A DNA stretch of 64,000 nucleotides from Ectobius pallidus. Its lineage: Eukaryota > Arthropoda > Insecta > Blattodea > Ectobiidae. The stretch's first letter is position 1, and the number at the start of each line of letters is the position of its first letter. Under the pieces are notes generated by a model. The model was not told where the DNA came from. It did no database searches and was given only the letters and a program-made list of their open reading frames with translations. Both the position numbers and the translations under genes were made by a program. Location: positions 116,267,938 through 116,331,937 of the forward strand of contig CAXKWD010000004.1 of the NCBI GenBank assembly GCA_964059195.1, read 5' to 3'. This document shows positions 42,845-54,849 of this stretch, one piece after another.

Positions 42845-43145
42845 CGGAGAGGAGATATTGTCTTCACGAATGATTTAATTCAACCCGCCAGCCTAAATAG
42901 TACATTTTCGTTTATAGTACGAAATGGCAAACGGTAGCAATATTTTCGGGATACTAATTGTACAGATCGGAGAAGAAGCGCATGATTGGATGTTGCCTGT
43001 GTGACGTTTAGCGATAAACTGTGACCAACAAAACAAAAACGCGCGACATAACGAGACGTGCACAATTCGACATGCTACTACAAATAATTATGCGTTTGCG
43101 CTCCTCTTCGGCTGCCGCCTCCGCTTCGCGCACTTAACTATGTGG
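42845..43145 (-). repeat. Interspersed repeat R1, copy 2 (inverted)
   Basis: The reverse complement reads CCACATAGTTAAGTGCGCGA AGCGGAGGCGGCAGCC ... GAAGACAATATCTCCTCTCC, matching 29556-29875. Confidence 0.7.
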
Positions 43146-43229
43146 ATAGTATTATGCATTATCCAAGACAGCAAAGCAGCAACAACGAGAGAAATATACA
43201 TATAGTATAAAAGATTTAGACAGGCTATA

Positions 43230-43770
43230 TCTAGTAACAGCAATAATGTTACTCAAAACTGTCATCACCCCGATAGCGACATAAGGAATAAACCTCATTT
43301 GGGAGAAACTAACAATCACCTACTTAGAGAGACTAGAGAAAATCAAAGCTCGTTTCCTCAAACGAGCTATCGGAGTCGGAACAAACGCGCCCTCCAGTTC
43401 AGTGTACGAATTGACTAGAGAAACTTTCTACGTCGAAGACATCAGGCACCAATTACTTCTGCAGTCAACACAGTCATACAATGAAGTTATAGAGAAAAGA
43501 AAGAAAAAAAAAGAAGAAGAGACAAGAAATAGATCCTGACTTCTACGCCACGACAGAAACTGGATGAGAGCGAACCAGTCTGAAAGACAAATAATAACGC
43601 GATTCGCGATACATGGCTTTCACTTCAAAATATGCAGATCCAAGAGCTACCAAGAACCATGTGGAAGTTATGTATGTGAACAGCGTCACTTAAAATGTGA
43701 AAGATATCATCTAGAAATCTGCCTGAAAAACCAAAAGACTATAAGCGAATATACTAAGAGTTGAACTAAA
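43230..43770 (+). pseudogene. LINE C-terminal remnant with Cys/His motif
   Basis: The first frame reads KTVITPIAT, NLIWEKLTITYLERLEKIKA RFLKRAIGVGTNAPSSSVYE LTRETFYVEDIRHQLLLQST; a later frame (43564-43764) reads ITRFAIHGFHFKICRSKSYQ, PCGSYVCEQRHLKCERYHLE ICLKNQKT. The C..C...CE.YH...C pattern is a LINE C-terminal zinc motif. A frameshift lies near 43510. An AT-rich 3' end follows. Confidence 0.75.
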
Positions 43771-44049
43771 CGCACTTAATGCCTCATCGGGCGCTTCTTT
43801 ATTTATTATTATAGTATTATGTATTATTTAGACTATCTGGACCCAATTTGTTACTTAAGGAATATTAGGTACACAGCCAGCAAAGAAATTGAGTAGGAAG
43901 AGAGCCGAGCTGCAACAATAATAGGTTGTCACCCTGGCTCTGTTGAAAACAAATACATCGCGCCAGACGTGTGAAGATGCCATATCGCGACGATGCGATG
44001 GGGGGAGTTGTTATTGGGCTATGCAATATCTTCTTTTCTGCATGGGCCT

Positions 44050-44168
44050 ATCATGGGTTTCGGCTTGCTGACCACTTGCCCCCCAATCTAGCCATCTGCC
44101 TACGGCAGATGACGCAGCGGTCGGGTGGTAGGCCTTGTCCTTTCAATGATGTAGCACCACGGAGTTTT
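44050..44168 (+). mobile_element. SINE family B, 5'-truncated copy
   Basis: GCTGACCACTTGCCCCCCAA, CATCTGCCTACGGCAGATGACGCAGCGGTCGG (split: TAGATGACGCAGCG-type core) and GTAGCACCACGGAG. No clear duplication. Confidence 0.8.
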
Positions 44169-44847
44169 TATTAGCTTTAACTAATATATCCGTAATTTCA
44201 CAATAGCTTCAGAAAATAGTTTTCAAAATTTCTACGTGAGATACACTGTTCTCAGAGCTCATATTAGATAGAAAAAACCAATTTGATATATGTTTTATAT
44301 CTCGTTAGTTTCATTTGCTTCCATATTCTAGCGTTATTACGTGACTGAAGTTGATTCATCGAGTATTTTGAAATGCATATCACCATTCTACAAAAACGGA
44401 TACCTACAATGTAATGATCTCTTGCTGACGTCAAGGAGCGAACATCACATCTAACATTAAATACATCAGCTCCAATCTATTGTGTAAATGTTAATTCTTC
44501 TATGTCAGCAACCAGTCGTTCACAGGTGATTCTTTACTCACTATTGCTTACAGGCAGATATTCTTAACCTTACCTATTACTGTACATTGAGCACTAGCGT
44601 AATGAAATTCATCAATGAAGAGGACTCAGACTTTCTGTCCTATTGTACGATTCTCCCAATGGAAAGTTAACCATTTGTGCCAATGAGTTGTGGAAGCGGT
44701 AAATTATTTCACCTTTTAAGAGTTTATTAAACGATTTCGTAACAATGTTTCGGATAGAAACATTCTGAGTATTTATAATTGAAGTAACATAATATAGGCC
44801 TAATCTTGGTAAGAAACGAAAGATTTCATTACGTCATTACTTCATAG

Positions 44848-45162
44848 GACCGCCGGCGTGGTCGTGTGGTTAGCGTCGTTGACTACAAATGCATCGGCCC
44901 GGGTTCGATCCTTGGTACCTCTTCGGATTTTTCTGAAGTAGGGAGGTCTGGTAGGTGCACTCAGCCTCGTGATTCAAATTGAGGAGCTACTTGATAGAGA
45001 AGTAGCGGCTCCGGTCATGGAAACCACCATTAATAGCCGTGAGTGACGTCATGCTGACCACATGCCCCCCCCCCAATCCTGCCGTCTGCCTATGGTAGAT
45101 GACGCAGCGGTCGGGTGGTAGCCCTTGTCCCTTCTGGGATGTTAGCGCCACGGAGTTAATTT
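44848..45162 (+). mobile_element. SINE family B, full copy 2
   Basis: Head CGCCGGCGTGGTCGTGTGGT TAGCG with B box CGGGTTCGATCC, complete body, and 3' end GCGCCACGGAGTTAATTT. The 11-bp direct repeat TTACTTCATAG (44837-44847, 45163-45173) is perfect. Confidence 0.92.
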
Positions 45163-45179
45163 TTACTTCATAGACTGCT

Positions 45180-46085
45180 TTGACTATACTTATGTTCCCG
45201 GACAGAATCCCAACCCTTTATTATAGATACCTCTGCATATGGTTTTATTTTAACGATTAATAAGTTAGTATCTTTATTCCTGTTTTACAACGAATTCAAA
45301 GAGTTAAAAGGGCGACATTTTGTGAGATATCCTGTTGAGTTACGATACGTGATCATTTTCTGATAAGTTCACAATTTACATGTCCCACAAACCACTTCCT
45401 TCAATTCTTTTATGTCACAATAACATTTCCATATTGAGTATATCTGCATTTTATTTTATGAAGTGCGAAGGATTCAACCCAGAGTTCATTGTGATGCATT
45501 CACAACTCTTAAAAATGACAATGCGTATTTTTGAAAGTGTTCATTGAGATAATAAAGGCATATTTATTTGCGTTGTAGTCTACCTATGGAGTTAGTTGAA
45601 TAGATAGCCAGTTAGCCAGAAAGATAAGCTTGTGTGCTGGTTCAGTGAGTTGCATGATGTTGACATAATGTGGTTATCGGCTAGACCACCAGAGCGGCGC
45701 ACCCTCACACCCTATCGCTACGCTCCAATTTATGATAGAGGCCGATCCATCCCTCAATTTGCAAATCAGCGCCAAACCGATTAGAATCTTCTTGCGAGTA
45801 AGGATCAGACACCATATATCTTATGTTAAGATTACCAATATAGATAAGATTCATCCTCTTCTCTCTAACGTAAGGCTCGCCGTAGTCCCCATGCGACAGT
45901 TTCGGTTGAGGCACCATCAATTTTATTTTACTGTGGACAAACGGCAGCATTTCGTCACTTTAACAACATTTTTACACGCGTTAGGTCTAACTCCATGGCC
46001 TATAAATTTGTTTAATATGTATGTATTTAACAAAATAGTTGTCTCTATACTTTACTTTTTTCTGTGCTAGCTTTTAAAACGTATC
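45180..46085. other. No recognised gene
   Basis: A 112-codon plus-strand open frame (45732-46070) has no motif. A tRNA-like A-box phrase (GGTGGTCTAGCCGATAACC on minus, near 45685) lacks a B box. Confidence 0.4.
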
Positions 46086-46089
46086 TGCG

Positions 46090-46290
46090 AGAAAGTTTGT
46101 GCAACATATTTTGCACAAATTTTTTTGTGACTATTATGATATAAGGTGAAATTGTGAGGATGAGTCCTGGTAAGTAAATATCCAACCAGGCATTCGCTTT
46201 TGCGATTGTTAAATATGATAAAGCTCGTCAAAATGGTTGTTCACTGGGTTTGAACCCGCGACCTCCCTTCAACCTTGGACAATTTTTGTT
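46090..46290 (-). mobile_element. SINE family D, copy 2
   Basis: On minus: GAGGTCGCGGGTTCAAACCC AGTG (B box), then AAAGCGAATGCCTGGTTGGA TATTTACTTACCAGGACTCA TCCTC, matching the 31.24 kb copy. Confidence 0.6.
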
Positions 46291-46299
46291 ATTGTACAT

Positions 46300-48240
46300 T
46301 TAATATAACCAGTTTAAAATTATATCCTAATTTTTATCGCAGGTAATCCCACGAGAGATCTCGAGTTTATCGATAGATTAGTGAAAGAGAATCGCGAGCG
46401 AATTTATATGATGAAACTCGTAATCTCGAATGCGATTTATTAAGATTATGCCATGAATGAAATTTTATAGATTATATACTTAATAGCTACTTTCTTGCTT
46501 GTGTTGTTTAAAATGAAATTACAATGTATTAGTGTCATGACAATGTACGAAAAGATCGAACAGTCGAATGCTGTCAACAATGGTAATGAGGTGTAGTTAA
46601 TCTAATTAAGATAAGCTAAATTCAGAACTGAAATAGTCTTTAATATGCTAAGTTTTGCGTCGGTATTAATGTTATATAAAGTTTCGAGTTTTTAATATGT
46701 ACGGATGAATGGGGCTGCATTTTCAGTACTAAATTAAGCTACAGAAACAAAAAAAGATTATTTCTTCCTGCAGGTTTAAACAAATAATAATATGATACTA
46801 AACTACAAATCATTGCCTGAAACATAGGTAAGATTCCTCATCCCTTATTGATAGATGGCTTCCTCATGTTCATTAAGTTTATACTTGATGACTTACTATT
46901 AAACTTGCAACATTGTTGAGATTCGGCTGGTATTTCAATTTCCTTTTTCATGTGCTGGTAAAATCTAGAAGAGTTTATTTTCCCCTAGTTACTCATAATT
47001 TCTTTCTTTGATGGGGGCAATGAAGTATTCCATATTGACAGTATAATGCCTATGTTAATAGCCTAAATTGTGAATAGATGTTCACGATTTTGATCCAGAT
47101 AGGCATTGTCTACTCCATTCAGCAGTAAGGATTATGAATCTCGGATCACACTGATTTGTTTTCGCCATAAGTAACTGTACAATCTAGCTTGTTAATTATT
47201 TTCTAATTCTACAGCCTTACTAATAAAAGCTGCTTATACCTGCGTTGAACGGTTGTTTGGTTGTTCACCGTGTAAGTTCTGCATTAGCCGCATTACCAAT
47301 AATCGGTGTGTAACTGACGAGTTTACACAGAGTTTGTACGTCCAACGTCATCAAATACGTCACGCTTTTCATGACGTTATTAGCCTCAGGCTATGAAGGG
47401 ACTGCTGAACGCCATCTATCGGTGTAGCGGGCAAACAACGATGGATCGTCTGCAGACTAATTGTAGTTTCAGTATTTCATTATATTGTTTTCAGAAAGCT
47501 GTAATCATGGGTACAAGTATGGAAATATGTCCCGCAAACAAGGAACAATGTTTATAATTCCGCAAAAGTAGCCCAGAATGTTTCATAACAAGTTACCTTA
47601 AGAATGGATGCATAACCTCAAAATTCAATGTCAGATATCTACGGAACGACCGGCTGTTACGGATACCGGCCATCTTGATTATTTACGTAAAGTTTATACA
47701 AGGGGGCCAGGCTGTGTAAAGGTTGCACACATTCAGCCTTATGCACCGATTATTAGTACACTTTTTCTCCTCAGCTGTGTATATTCCTGGTATAAATGTT
47801 ACAACTGGATTATTAGTAAGACTGATAGACTATTGCTTCAATATTGGATATAAAAACACGGGATTTTGTACAAGTACATTTTTTTAACTGTTGCATAAAT
47901 TTCTATTTTTATTTTCACATGATCCAAACTCTTGGAAGAACAATCGGAATGATGTCTCTGTAAATAAACTTTTCTTAGAAGCTATTTTATAAACAAATTA
48001 AATAAACACTTGGCGGAAATCTATACCAGTTGAAGAAATGGCTCCTTAAAACAGTAGGCGAATTTTCTCAATAATTCAATCCGTACAGTTTGTGTTCGCC
48101 GATAACTCCAAACTGGCTGAATGAATTTCAATTATTTTTTGTAATGTTATGCTCTAAAGGTTCTAAATAATTTTCTTCTTAAATGGATTTTTTGTGTTCG
48201 TGAGAAATCTGTGTTCATAAGTTTGACACTAATCCATCAT
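46300..48240. other. No recognised gene
   Basis: 46330-46400 (AATCCCACGAGAGATCTCGA GTTTATCGAT) recurs inverted at 55190-55230, a short dispersed repeat. An open frame at 47608-47853 has no motif. The rest is AT-rich. Confidence 0.4.
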
Positions 48241-48246
48241 AATATA

Positions 48247-48786
48247 CAGGGTGTTCATAAATAACACCGAAATATTTTTCTTGTATATAGAGGGGACTTA
48301 GACAAGCAACTTTTATTAGGGGATTTTTGCTCTATGACGTAAAATGTGTATGCTACAGGGCATTAAAGTCATTATAATTTGGTGCTCATAAATCAATAAT
48401 TACTAGAAATAGGGTTAAAAAGGTCATTAAATTGACTTCATGCCTTCCTAGTGATCGATAAAAACTTGACTCTTAATTACTCGTCAACAGCTAAATCATC
48501 ATTTAGTGTTTCCATAATCTGCAAAATTTACAGACTAATCACATGACTGGTCGCCACTGAATTAGTATTTTTTTATTCATAACTACTGACTACAGTGTTA
48601 ACAGCGAATTTCCTTTGTTTTGCATTTTTCTAATGTTAGAAGTTAGTGGCGGCCATGTCCTGGGAGATTTTATGCTCTAACAGGAAAAATTGAATCCATA
48701 GAGCAAAAATTTCTTAATAAAAGCTGCTTGTCTATGTCCCCTCTATACACAGTTAAAATATTTCGGTGTTATTCATTAACACCCTG
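48247..48786. mobile_element. Long-TIR MITE, TA target duplication
   Basis: Ends CAGGGTGTTCATAAATAACA and inverted CAGGGTGTTAATGAATAACA open about 100-base inverted repeats (…CACCGAAATATTTT, GAGGGGACTTAGACAAGC, TTTTTGCTCTATG). TA lies at both outer sides (48245-48246, 48787-48788). The CAGGGTG end and TA duplication fit the Tc1/mariner superfamily. Non-coding, 540 bases. Confidence 0.85.
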
Positions 48787-49254
48787 TATATCATCAGAAT
48801 GTTAGTAACCTAGAATATTGGTACTGAATAAAGCGGCCATGGATTTCTTTTTAGTAATCTTGTTATGAATAACCGCTGCAGTAAGAGTAATACATTTGTA
48901 AGATTTTACTGTGCTTGAAGTACGAAGTATTTGTAACTACTATGCTGCAACTATTGTAGAGGACGAAGAGGAGGGGGAAAAAAAGGAAACCAGAAACTGG
49001 AAAGAAGTCTGAAGTCGCCCCACGTATCATATGAAGGAATTCTAAAGAAAATTTGTGTTCGATATAATTTTTATTTTTTATTTTTGAGGTCTTCTGAGTA
49101 CGAAAAAGTCATTTTCAGACTAATTTGTGTGCATGTGAGGACTTGACACTTCTATATAAGAATTTGGCATCTGCCGATTACATGGCACGATTCATGTCGA
49201 CTACGTTTACTTTCTCTTAATGCTTTATTGTTTTTCCTCGATCCCTACACACTA

Positions 49255-49385
49255 TTTGGAGATTCTTAGAGCTTATTTTGGTTGGGGGCCCTGCATTTTT
49301 AGACGATTCGGACTATATGGTGGTAAGGTTGTTAATCATAATCTAAGAATTGCTGTCGGTATTCATTTCTGTCAGAGACTGCAAG
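49255..49385 (-). mobile_element. SINE family A, diverged 3' fragment
   Basis: GGTTGGGGGCCCTGCATTTT, GACGATTCGG...GGTGGTAAGGTTGT and GGTATTCATTTCTGTCAGAG follow the minus-strand text of the full copy at 11482-11795. Confidence 0.6.
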
Positions 49386-50019
49386 ACTGCAAGACAAATT
49401 TACTCAAAAATATCTGGAAGGGGAACCCAATCAGTGCTTGCTCCGTCTTACAGAGATGTGGTCTGGAGTTAGCCTAAGTAGGAATACAACATTTTGAATT
49501 TGTCAGATTAAGATATACGGTGCTAGGTCACAACTTTTCATTGTTTAGTTTCCAGTCCTTTGGTAAACAGTGAATTGACTGTTGTGGCGCTGTAATAAGG
49601 TAAATGCAATGAATAATTTTCTTAATTTCACCATATTTTGACATTTACAATGGATTAATATCGATATTTTTGCTATTTTGATCTTATTTAGGTATCCAGT
49701 TATGGGTTATATAATTATAATAAACAGAACTAGGATTTTTATGTAAATACATATTTGTTTTTACGGTAGTTACAGTTAAAAAGTTTCATGTTTGTTTATG
49801 AAATGAAAGGTTTGGAATGATTTAAGACAAATTTGATTTTCCTTTGTGCATATTTCAAGATATAATACATATTATACTTATTTTACATATTATATAAAAT
49901 TGAACGTTTCATTTTAAATATGTTCCATATGTTATGGTTTAAGAGTTATCCTTGTAAGATAAACGCTTAAATTTTATTTCACAGCATATTTATTTCAAAA
50001 CTGGATTCTTGAATCTCCA

Positions 50020-50155
50020 CGAAATATTAAAGTAGATCTGGATTTAGCTCCTGAAGATGTTGCAAGGTTTAGGGTGGTCCTTGTTACTTCTTGTGGAGTT
50101 GAGCGGTATTTTACTGAGTACAAAGTAATTTTCAGAGATACGCAGTTTCAGTTTT
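50020..50155 (+). pseudogene. hAT-like transposase C-terminal fragment (possible)
   Basis: The frame KVDLDLAPEDVARFRVVLVT SCGVERYFTEYKVIFRDTQF QF resembles the block P.TS.DVERSFS.YK.IL.D.R..F near the C-terminus of a hAT-related insect transposase group. A stop follows in the expected continuation. Short and diverged. Confidence 0.45.
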
Positions 50156-50532
50156 GAAAATGTAACCACTGCTTAAAAATTGGCAATTCTCATTCAAATA
50201 TTAAGATGTGCCTCCCAAATTGTAGCAACAGCTAAAAAAATCCCAGTTATACATGTAAGAAGTGTAAACTTTTGTTTTGTTGATTCCCCTTTAAACGTTG
50301 TGTGGCAAGTATTCTATTCTTTTCTGCGGCTGTCATGTTTAAGCAATAAATTATTAACTGTACTCATTTTATAACTATTCAACGTTGATAATATTTGGAT
50401 GTTCCTTATATTATTTTGCACTATTTAAAATAACATTAGTCCAAAATTTACTCCATATTTAGAGATTTTTAGCCCATATGTGTGTACACATTTAGCCATT
50501 TTTATTCAATATAAATTCTATCTCTCATTAAG

Positions 50533-50554
50533 AATAATGATGATGACGATGATG

Positions 50555-50587
<33 letters not shown>
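50533..50587 (+). repeat. (ATG)n/(ATA)n microsatellite
   Basis: Trinucleotide repeat, ATGATGATGACGATGATG passing into about thirteen ATA units. Confidence 0.95.
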
Positions 50588-50589
50588 GA

Positions 50590-51180
50590 AAGCAAATTTA
50601 TTGAACTTGAGTACCTGCGAACCCACGTAAGTATGCTCTATTGAACTTCTTTTCCCTCATCAGTAAGCACTCATTGATTTCATCCAGGTTCTTAATCTTA
50701 ACACGATTCTTACATGATACACATAAAGAAGGCATATTAAGGTCTGCCGCAAGCCCCGGCTTTCTGTTAATTTTTGCTTGAGTTCACCTGGATGTAGGAA
50801 AGTGTGGAAGTGACAACATGTAACAGCCAGATTGGTTCTTGTTCGGCTTGAGTATTTTTATTGACTACCTGCTTGGAAATGGATAGCTTCCAACAAACTC
50901 AGCGCTGACAAATGACTTTCCCGGCATGCTCTGATGAGAATGAACAAGATCGACATATTCGACACATTCGATCGTGAAATAGATTTATTTAACAGTCTCC
51001 AGACCTCCATCAGTATGTGTAGCCTAACTAATGTCCATCTCGTTTCTCCAAGCTGAAATGTTTGACAGTTTACCTCAACCAATATTCCTGCCTGCAGCAG
51101 TGCTTCTATGAACATTATTTATACGGACATAAGTTATGTATTTTCAAAGTGACTTATCTCCAATTTTATAGATTTTGAGT
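50590..51180. other. No recognised gene
   Basis: Moderate-complexity sequence leading into the LINE fragment. The minus frame 50858-51115 has no motif, and the plus strand is full of stops. Confidence 0.35.
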
Positions 51181-51214
51181 TTGGCTATTAGTGCCCTATT
51201 CTAGCAAAAAAAGA

Positions 51215-51795
51215 ATACTTGGAGAGACATAATAATGTATGTAAATATCTACAATGGCAAGTATGCAAATCCCTAAGCTCAGAAACATGCAGTAGATGGT
51301 ATGAACATACCCCAAGCCCTGTTGAATGTATGGGACATGTTACAGTACTATATGATCGACAAATCCATACAGACCGAACAGTCGCTGCAAAAAAGCCAGA
51401 CATAGTAATACGAAACACTAAGAATAGGACCTGCCAATTAATTGATGTTGCAATCCCGAAATGCCAGAATGTGGTTTCAAAGGAAACTGAAAAAAGGTTG
51501 AAATATAGAGACCATCAAATAGAAATAAGTCGAATGTGGAATGTGAAAACTGAAGTCATACCTATTATAGTAGGAGCACTGGGTACTGTACCAAAAAACC
51601 TGGAAAACAATCTTATCACAGATAATGGGAGCAGCACAAGTTTCCAAAATTCAAGAGATCTCCCTGCTCGGAACTGCTCACATTCTGAGGAAGGTGTTAT
51701 AAGCCCAGACCCATGAAGAATCTGCTCCTGAGGGGGCTGGAGGCAACCTGGAGCAGAATCTTAAATCCAGCTTCAACGCTGTGGATCTACAAATT
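51215..51795 (+). pseudogene. LINE-associated C-terminal domain, PD-(D/E)XK-like, 3' end
   Basis: The frame reads RHNNVCKYLQWQVCKSLSSE, TVAAKKPDIVIRNTKNRTCQ, LIDVAIPKCQ, ETEKRLKYRDHQIEISRMWN and IPIIVGALGTVPKNLE. The order P-D-I, then about 12 residues, then L-I-D-V-A, then K.KY...E resembles the restriction-like endonuclease of R2/R4-type LINEs, and I have seen this block as a C-terminal LINE domain in other invertebrates. A frameshift near 51640 gives QEISLLGTAHILRKVL and a stop. A 3' UTR and (TAA)n tail follow. RT not preserved upstream. Confidence 0.65.
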
Positions 51796-51829
<34 letters not shown>

Positions 51830-51849
51830 CAACAATAATGATAATAATA
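51796..51849 (+). repeat. (TAA)n LINE tail
   Basis: AAT/TAA repeats ending AACAACAACAATAATG, immediately after the LINE 3' UTR. Confidence 0.9.
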
Positions 51850-51864
51850 TGCTTGCTATGAACA

Positions 51865-52240
51865 CAACGATGCTATTTTATCTGACAAAACGTTACTCAT
51901 TACTGGACATGTGAGATATTCACGAGCAGTGATTAAACATTACAATCGCCTTGGGTGAATCGGTAGCATGCATACTTTCACCCCGGCGCGGTGGTCCGGG
52001 TTTGATTCCGGGCCGGGTAGAGGGTTTTTTTTCAGTAATGGACCGGGTGTTTGTAACTAGGTTAAGTCTCAGGTTAAGATAATGCTCATTGTGCGCGATT
52101 CCTTGGTTATTTTAATACGTCTCATGCTGCCAGTGAACAGAATAAAAATACATTATTGCTTACAACATAACTTGTTTGGAAATTGAAATAATATAAATAT
52201 GCATTCATTAAAAATACCTAGCATAATCGTTACATCTTAT
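51865..52240 (+). repeat. Interspersed repeat R2, copy 1, interrupted by SINE C
   Basis: Shares ATTTTATCTGACAAAACGTT ACTC.TTACTGGACA, CATGCTGCCAGTGAACAGAA and TACAACATAACTTGTTTGGA AATTGAAATAATATAAATAT with copies at 52415-52830 and 54850-55190. Confidence 0.7.
51946..52112 (+). mobile_element. SINE family C, copy 2
   Basis: CGCCTTGGGTGAATCGGTAG (A box), CCGGGTTTGATTCCGGG (B box), AGAGGGTTTTTTTTCAGTAA TGG and AGATAATGCTCATTGTGCGC GATTCCTTGG. Inserted in repeat R2; no perfect duplication. Confidence 0.85.
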
Positions 52241-52379
52241 TAAAGGAATAGCCCTAATGAATCCCGCACAAAACTACTAGTTTCAGCAGACTTTCCTAAG
52301 CCGGATATTTCATATTGACCAATAACGTTTAGCAGTTCCTTCGATATAGACTATTCACGGTCGTTTATTTTGAAATATG

Positions 52380-52414
52380 CTTCTTAGGGTCGCAAGCTTC
52401 TTAGGGTCGCAAGC
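52380..52414 (+). repeat. 17-bp tandem duplication
   Basis: TTCTTAGGGTCGCAAGC occurs twice in direct succession. Confidence 0.9.
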
Positions 52415-52830
52415 AGGCAATTTTATTTGATAAGATGTCACCTCGTTACTGGACACCTAAGGCATCAACGTGCCGTGATTATTGCGTCGCATGGTGCCGG
52501 TGAACAGAATGAAAACACATTTTTTACAACATAACTTGTTTACAAATTTAATTATTCTTAATTTGTTTTAATTAAAAACACAATTTCAATTCGGTGCAAA
52601 CCAGTTCAAGTGCTTTAATAGCGTTCTGATGCTAAGGCTCTCCTTCTTGTGTTACGCACTATTGGTAGCATTGGGAACTCGAATCGATTCATCGAATCGA
52701 CTGGACTGTTCCTTCATCTACTATGCCGTGATCTCACAGCGGGTAGAATATCGACAACAAATTGAGAAAATAATAATTATTTACAAAATCCGTTACATTT
52801 TGTAGCGGAAGCAGGTTTTGCATACTTATT
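52415..52830 (+). repeat. Interspersed repeat R2, copy 2
   Basis: Contains AGTGCAAACCAGTTC-like text, CGCACTATTGGTAGCATTGG GAACTCGAATCGATTCATCG and AAAATAATAATTATT.ACAAAATCCGTTAC, shared with 54850-55190. Non-coding. Confidence 0.75.
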
Positions 52831-53216
52831 TTAAATCCCAATTAAACAACTTCAAGTCTTCACAGCGAAGTAGCGTGGCAATAATTCATCTCGCAGAGAG
52901 CGACATTTATTTCTTCAGATAGGTCTGGATCTATTATATGCGACGTGACTTGGGACGGCGCCTGCGTATTGATGCCTTTTCAGCTGTTAATAAAATTCAG
53001 CCTGTAATCGCTTGGTGTAATTTAATATGAACAATATGGAATGAAAACTGCAGGATAGTGATAAATTTTATGTAAATTTTGTGCAAATTGTTGAGAAATA
53101 CCCATGTCTGTATAGTGTTACACTAAAAGAATATAGTAATCGAAACGAACAGGAAAAATCGTGGAATAGGAATGCTGAGACTTTCTCCTCTACAGGTATA
53201 TTGAATTCTTAAGATT

Positions 53217-53300
53217 TTTCACTTTACCTTCTGCTGGTGGTATTGCATTGACCCTGGGGTCGACTCAGTCTCTAATAGACACGAGTACTGTGACTTAATT
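53217..53300 (+). mobile_element. SINE family A, short fragment
   Basis: CTTCTGCTGGTGGTATTGCA TTGACCCTGGGGTCGACTCA GTCTCTAATAGACACGAGTA matches the middle of the full copy. Confidence 0.65.
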
Positions 53301-54849
53301 TTGTCGATGATTAAGGTTTTTTACCCCTTCAAACAACTGTGACGAATATCTAAATATCTGGGACCCTTAACCTCTTGGAATTCTAAAGGTTTTCATGGCC
53401 TTTGAAGGCCACAACTGCTGGGTAAGTCTGCCATCCCTACAATCAAATTGCTTTTAATCCTCCAAGAAAGAGTCGCTTAATTTTGTAAGCTAACTCATGG
53501 CTCCAATCAGATTTTCATAGAAAGATACACATTCGATGTCCTCTGAGAACGATAGACATTGACAAAATTAAGAATTCCTTTCCATTTAAACTAAATGCAT
53601 GCATGTGAAGGGTTGGCTTCTGATGAGTTTTCTATCATCGCCATGCAGCTTTAATAAAACAATTCTACACCCACATTAGTAACATAATTTGGGCCTCCAT
53701 GGTGTTACATGGTGTTCATCACTTTTTATCATTTACAGATTTTAATATGAACATACCATAAAGGCAATATTATATTATTTTCTTCATTCCGTTTCTCCCA
53801 TTTCAATTTTGTGACACCTAAAAAGTCTTCCATTGCCTTCGGAGTTATTAATTTGTACGTCTTAATTTTTTAAGGCACTTTCATATCTACTGATAGAAAT
53901 TTTATATTTATTATTATATCTAAACTCTTGCTTTTCGTCTCTTGCTTGGCATCTCAGAATTAAATGTTCAATGTCTTCCTTGCTGTGACAAATTGGATAT
54001 CGTCGTTTATAAAAAATATTTCTCACGTCCTAGTCCCTACCAATATTATTTATATATTCCTTCCGGTAAGATTAAAATATTATGAAAATAACTGAACATC
54101 ATTACGGGAAGTGTACATTATTTTAATTTCAAGGAATACGAATTTTTCTCCTCTCATTGTTGTCCAATTGTGTGAAGAGAGAAATCTGCTGACGTAACAA
54201 TATGCTTGATATGATCTGTTTATAAAACATATAGTTTATTAACTTAAATTTGAAAGTAATATACTTCATAAGAACTCGGATTCGATCCTTGTTATCTTTT
54301 TGGGTTGACAATTTATTTACTTACAAAAATTCTGAACTCAGAAATAAGCATCCCGAAAGCAGATTCAATACGTTTCCTTGGCCTTGAAATTCTTATAATA
54401 AATTAATCACTCTCTTAGGATTATCGAGGGTTTTCCTAGGGTATGGACGCTCATTTAAAGGGAATGCTTCGGATCCTATGAAAAACATAGCAAAGAGAGG
54501 AATTGATTCTTATTTTAATGGGCCAGCGGAGAGGATTATTAAGTTTACTTTTACAAAGATCAACGGAAAAATCCATATGCTCTAACGACATGCATAACGC
54601 TATTCCTACCGTAATCATCAACAATTACAAAATGTAAATAGACCGTCAGCATCAGAACATGCCATTAAAATCGACGAAATGAAACCCTTGTAGTTGAAAA
54701 ATGTTGAACCTTAAGTGATGCAGGTCGCATTCGCTACTTCGGTGTGAATGCAAAACTGTGAGCTACGCTACTCGAAATGCAGCCTGTATCCAGGTATTGC
54801 GACTCGCAGGCTATGCTACTTTGGTGTGAATGCATCCAAATATGTCACA
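53301..54849. other. No recognised gene
   Basis: AT-rich. A 21-base phrase (GCTAC.TTGGTGTGAATGCA) is repeated at 54732 and 54815. No coding or RNA signal. Confidence 0.4.
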
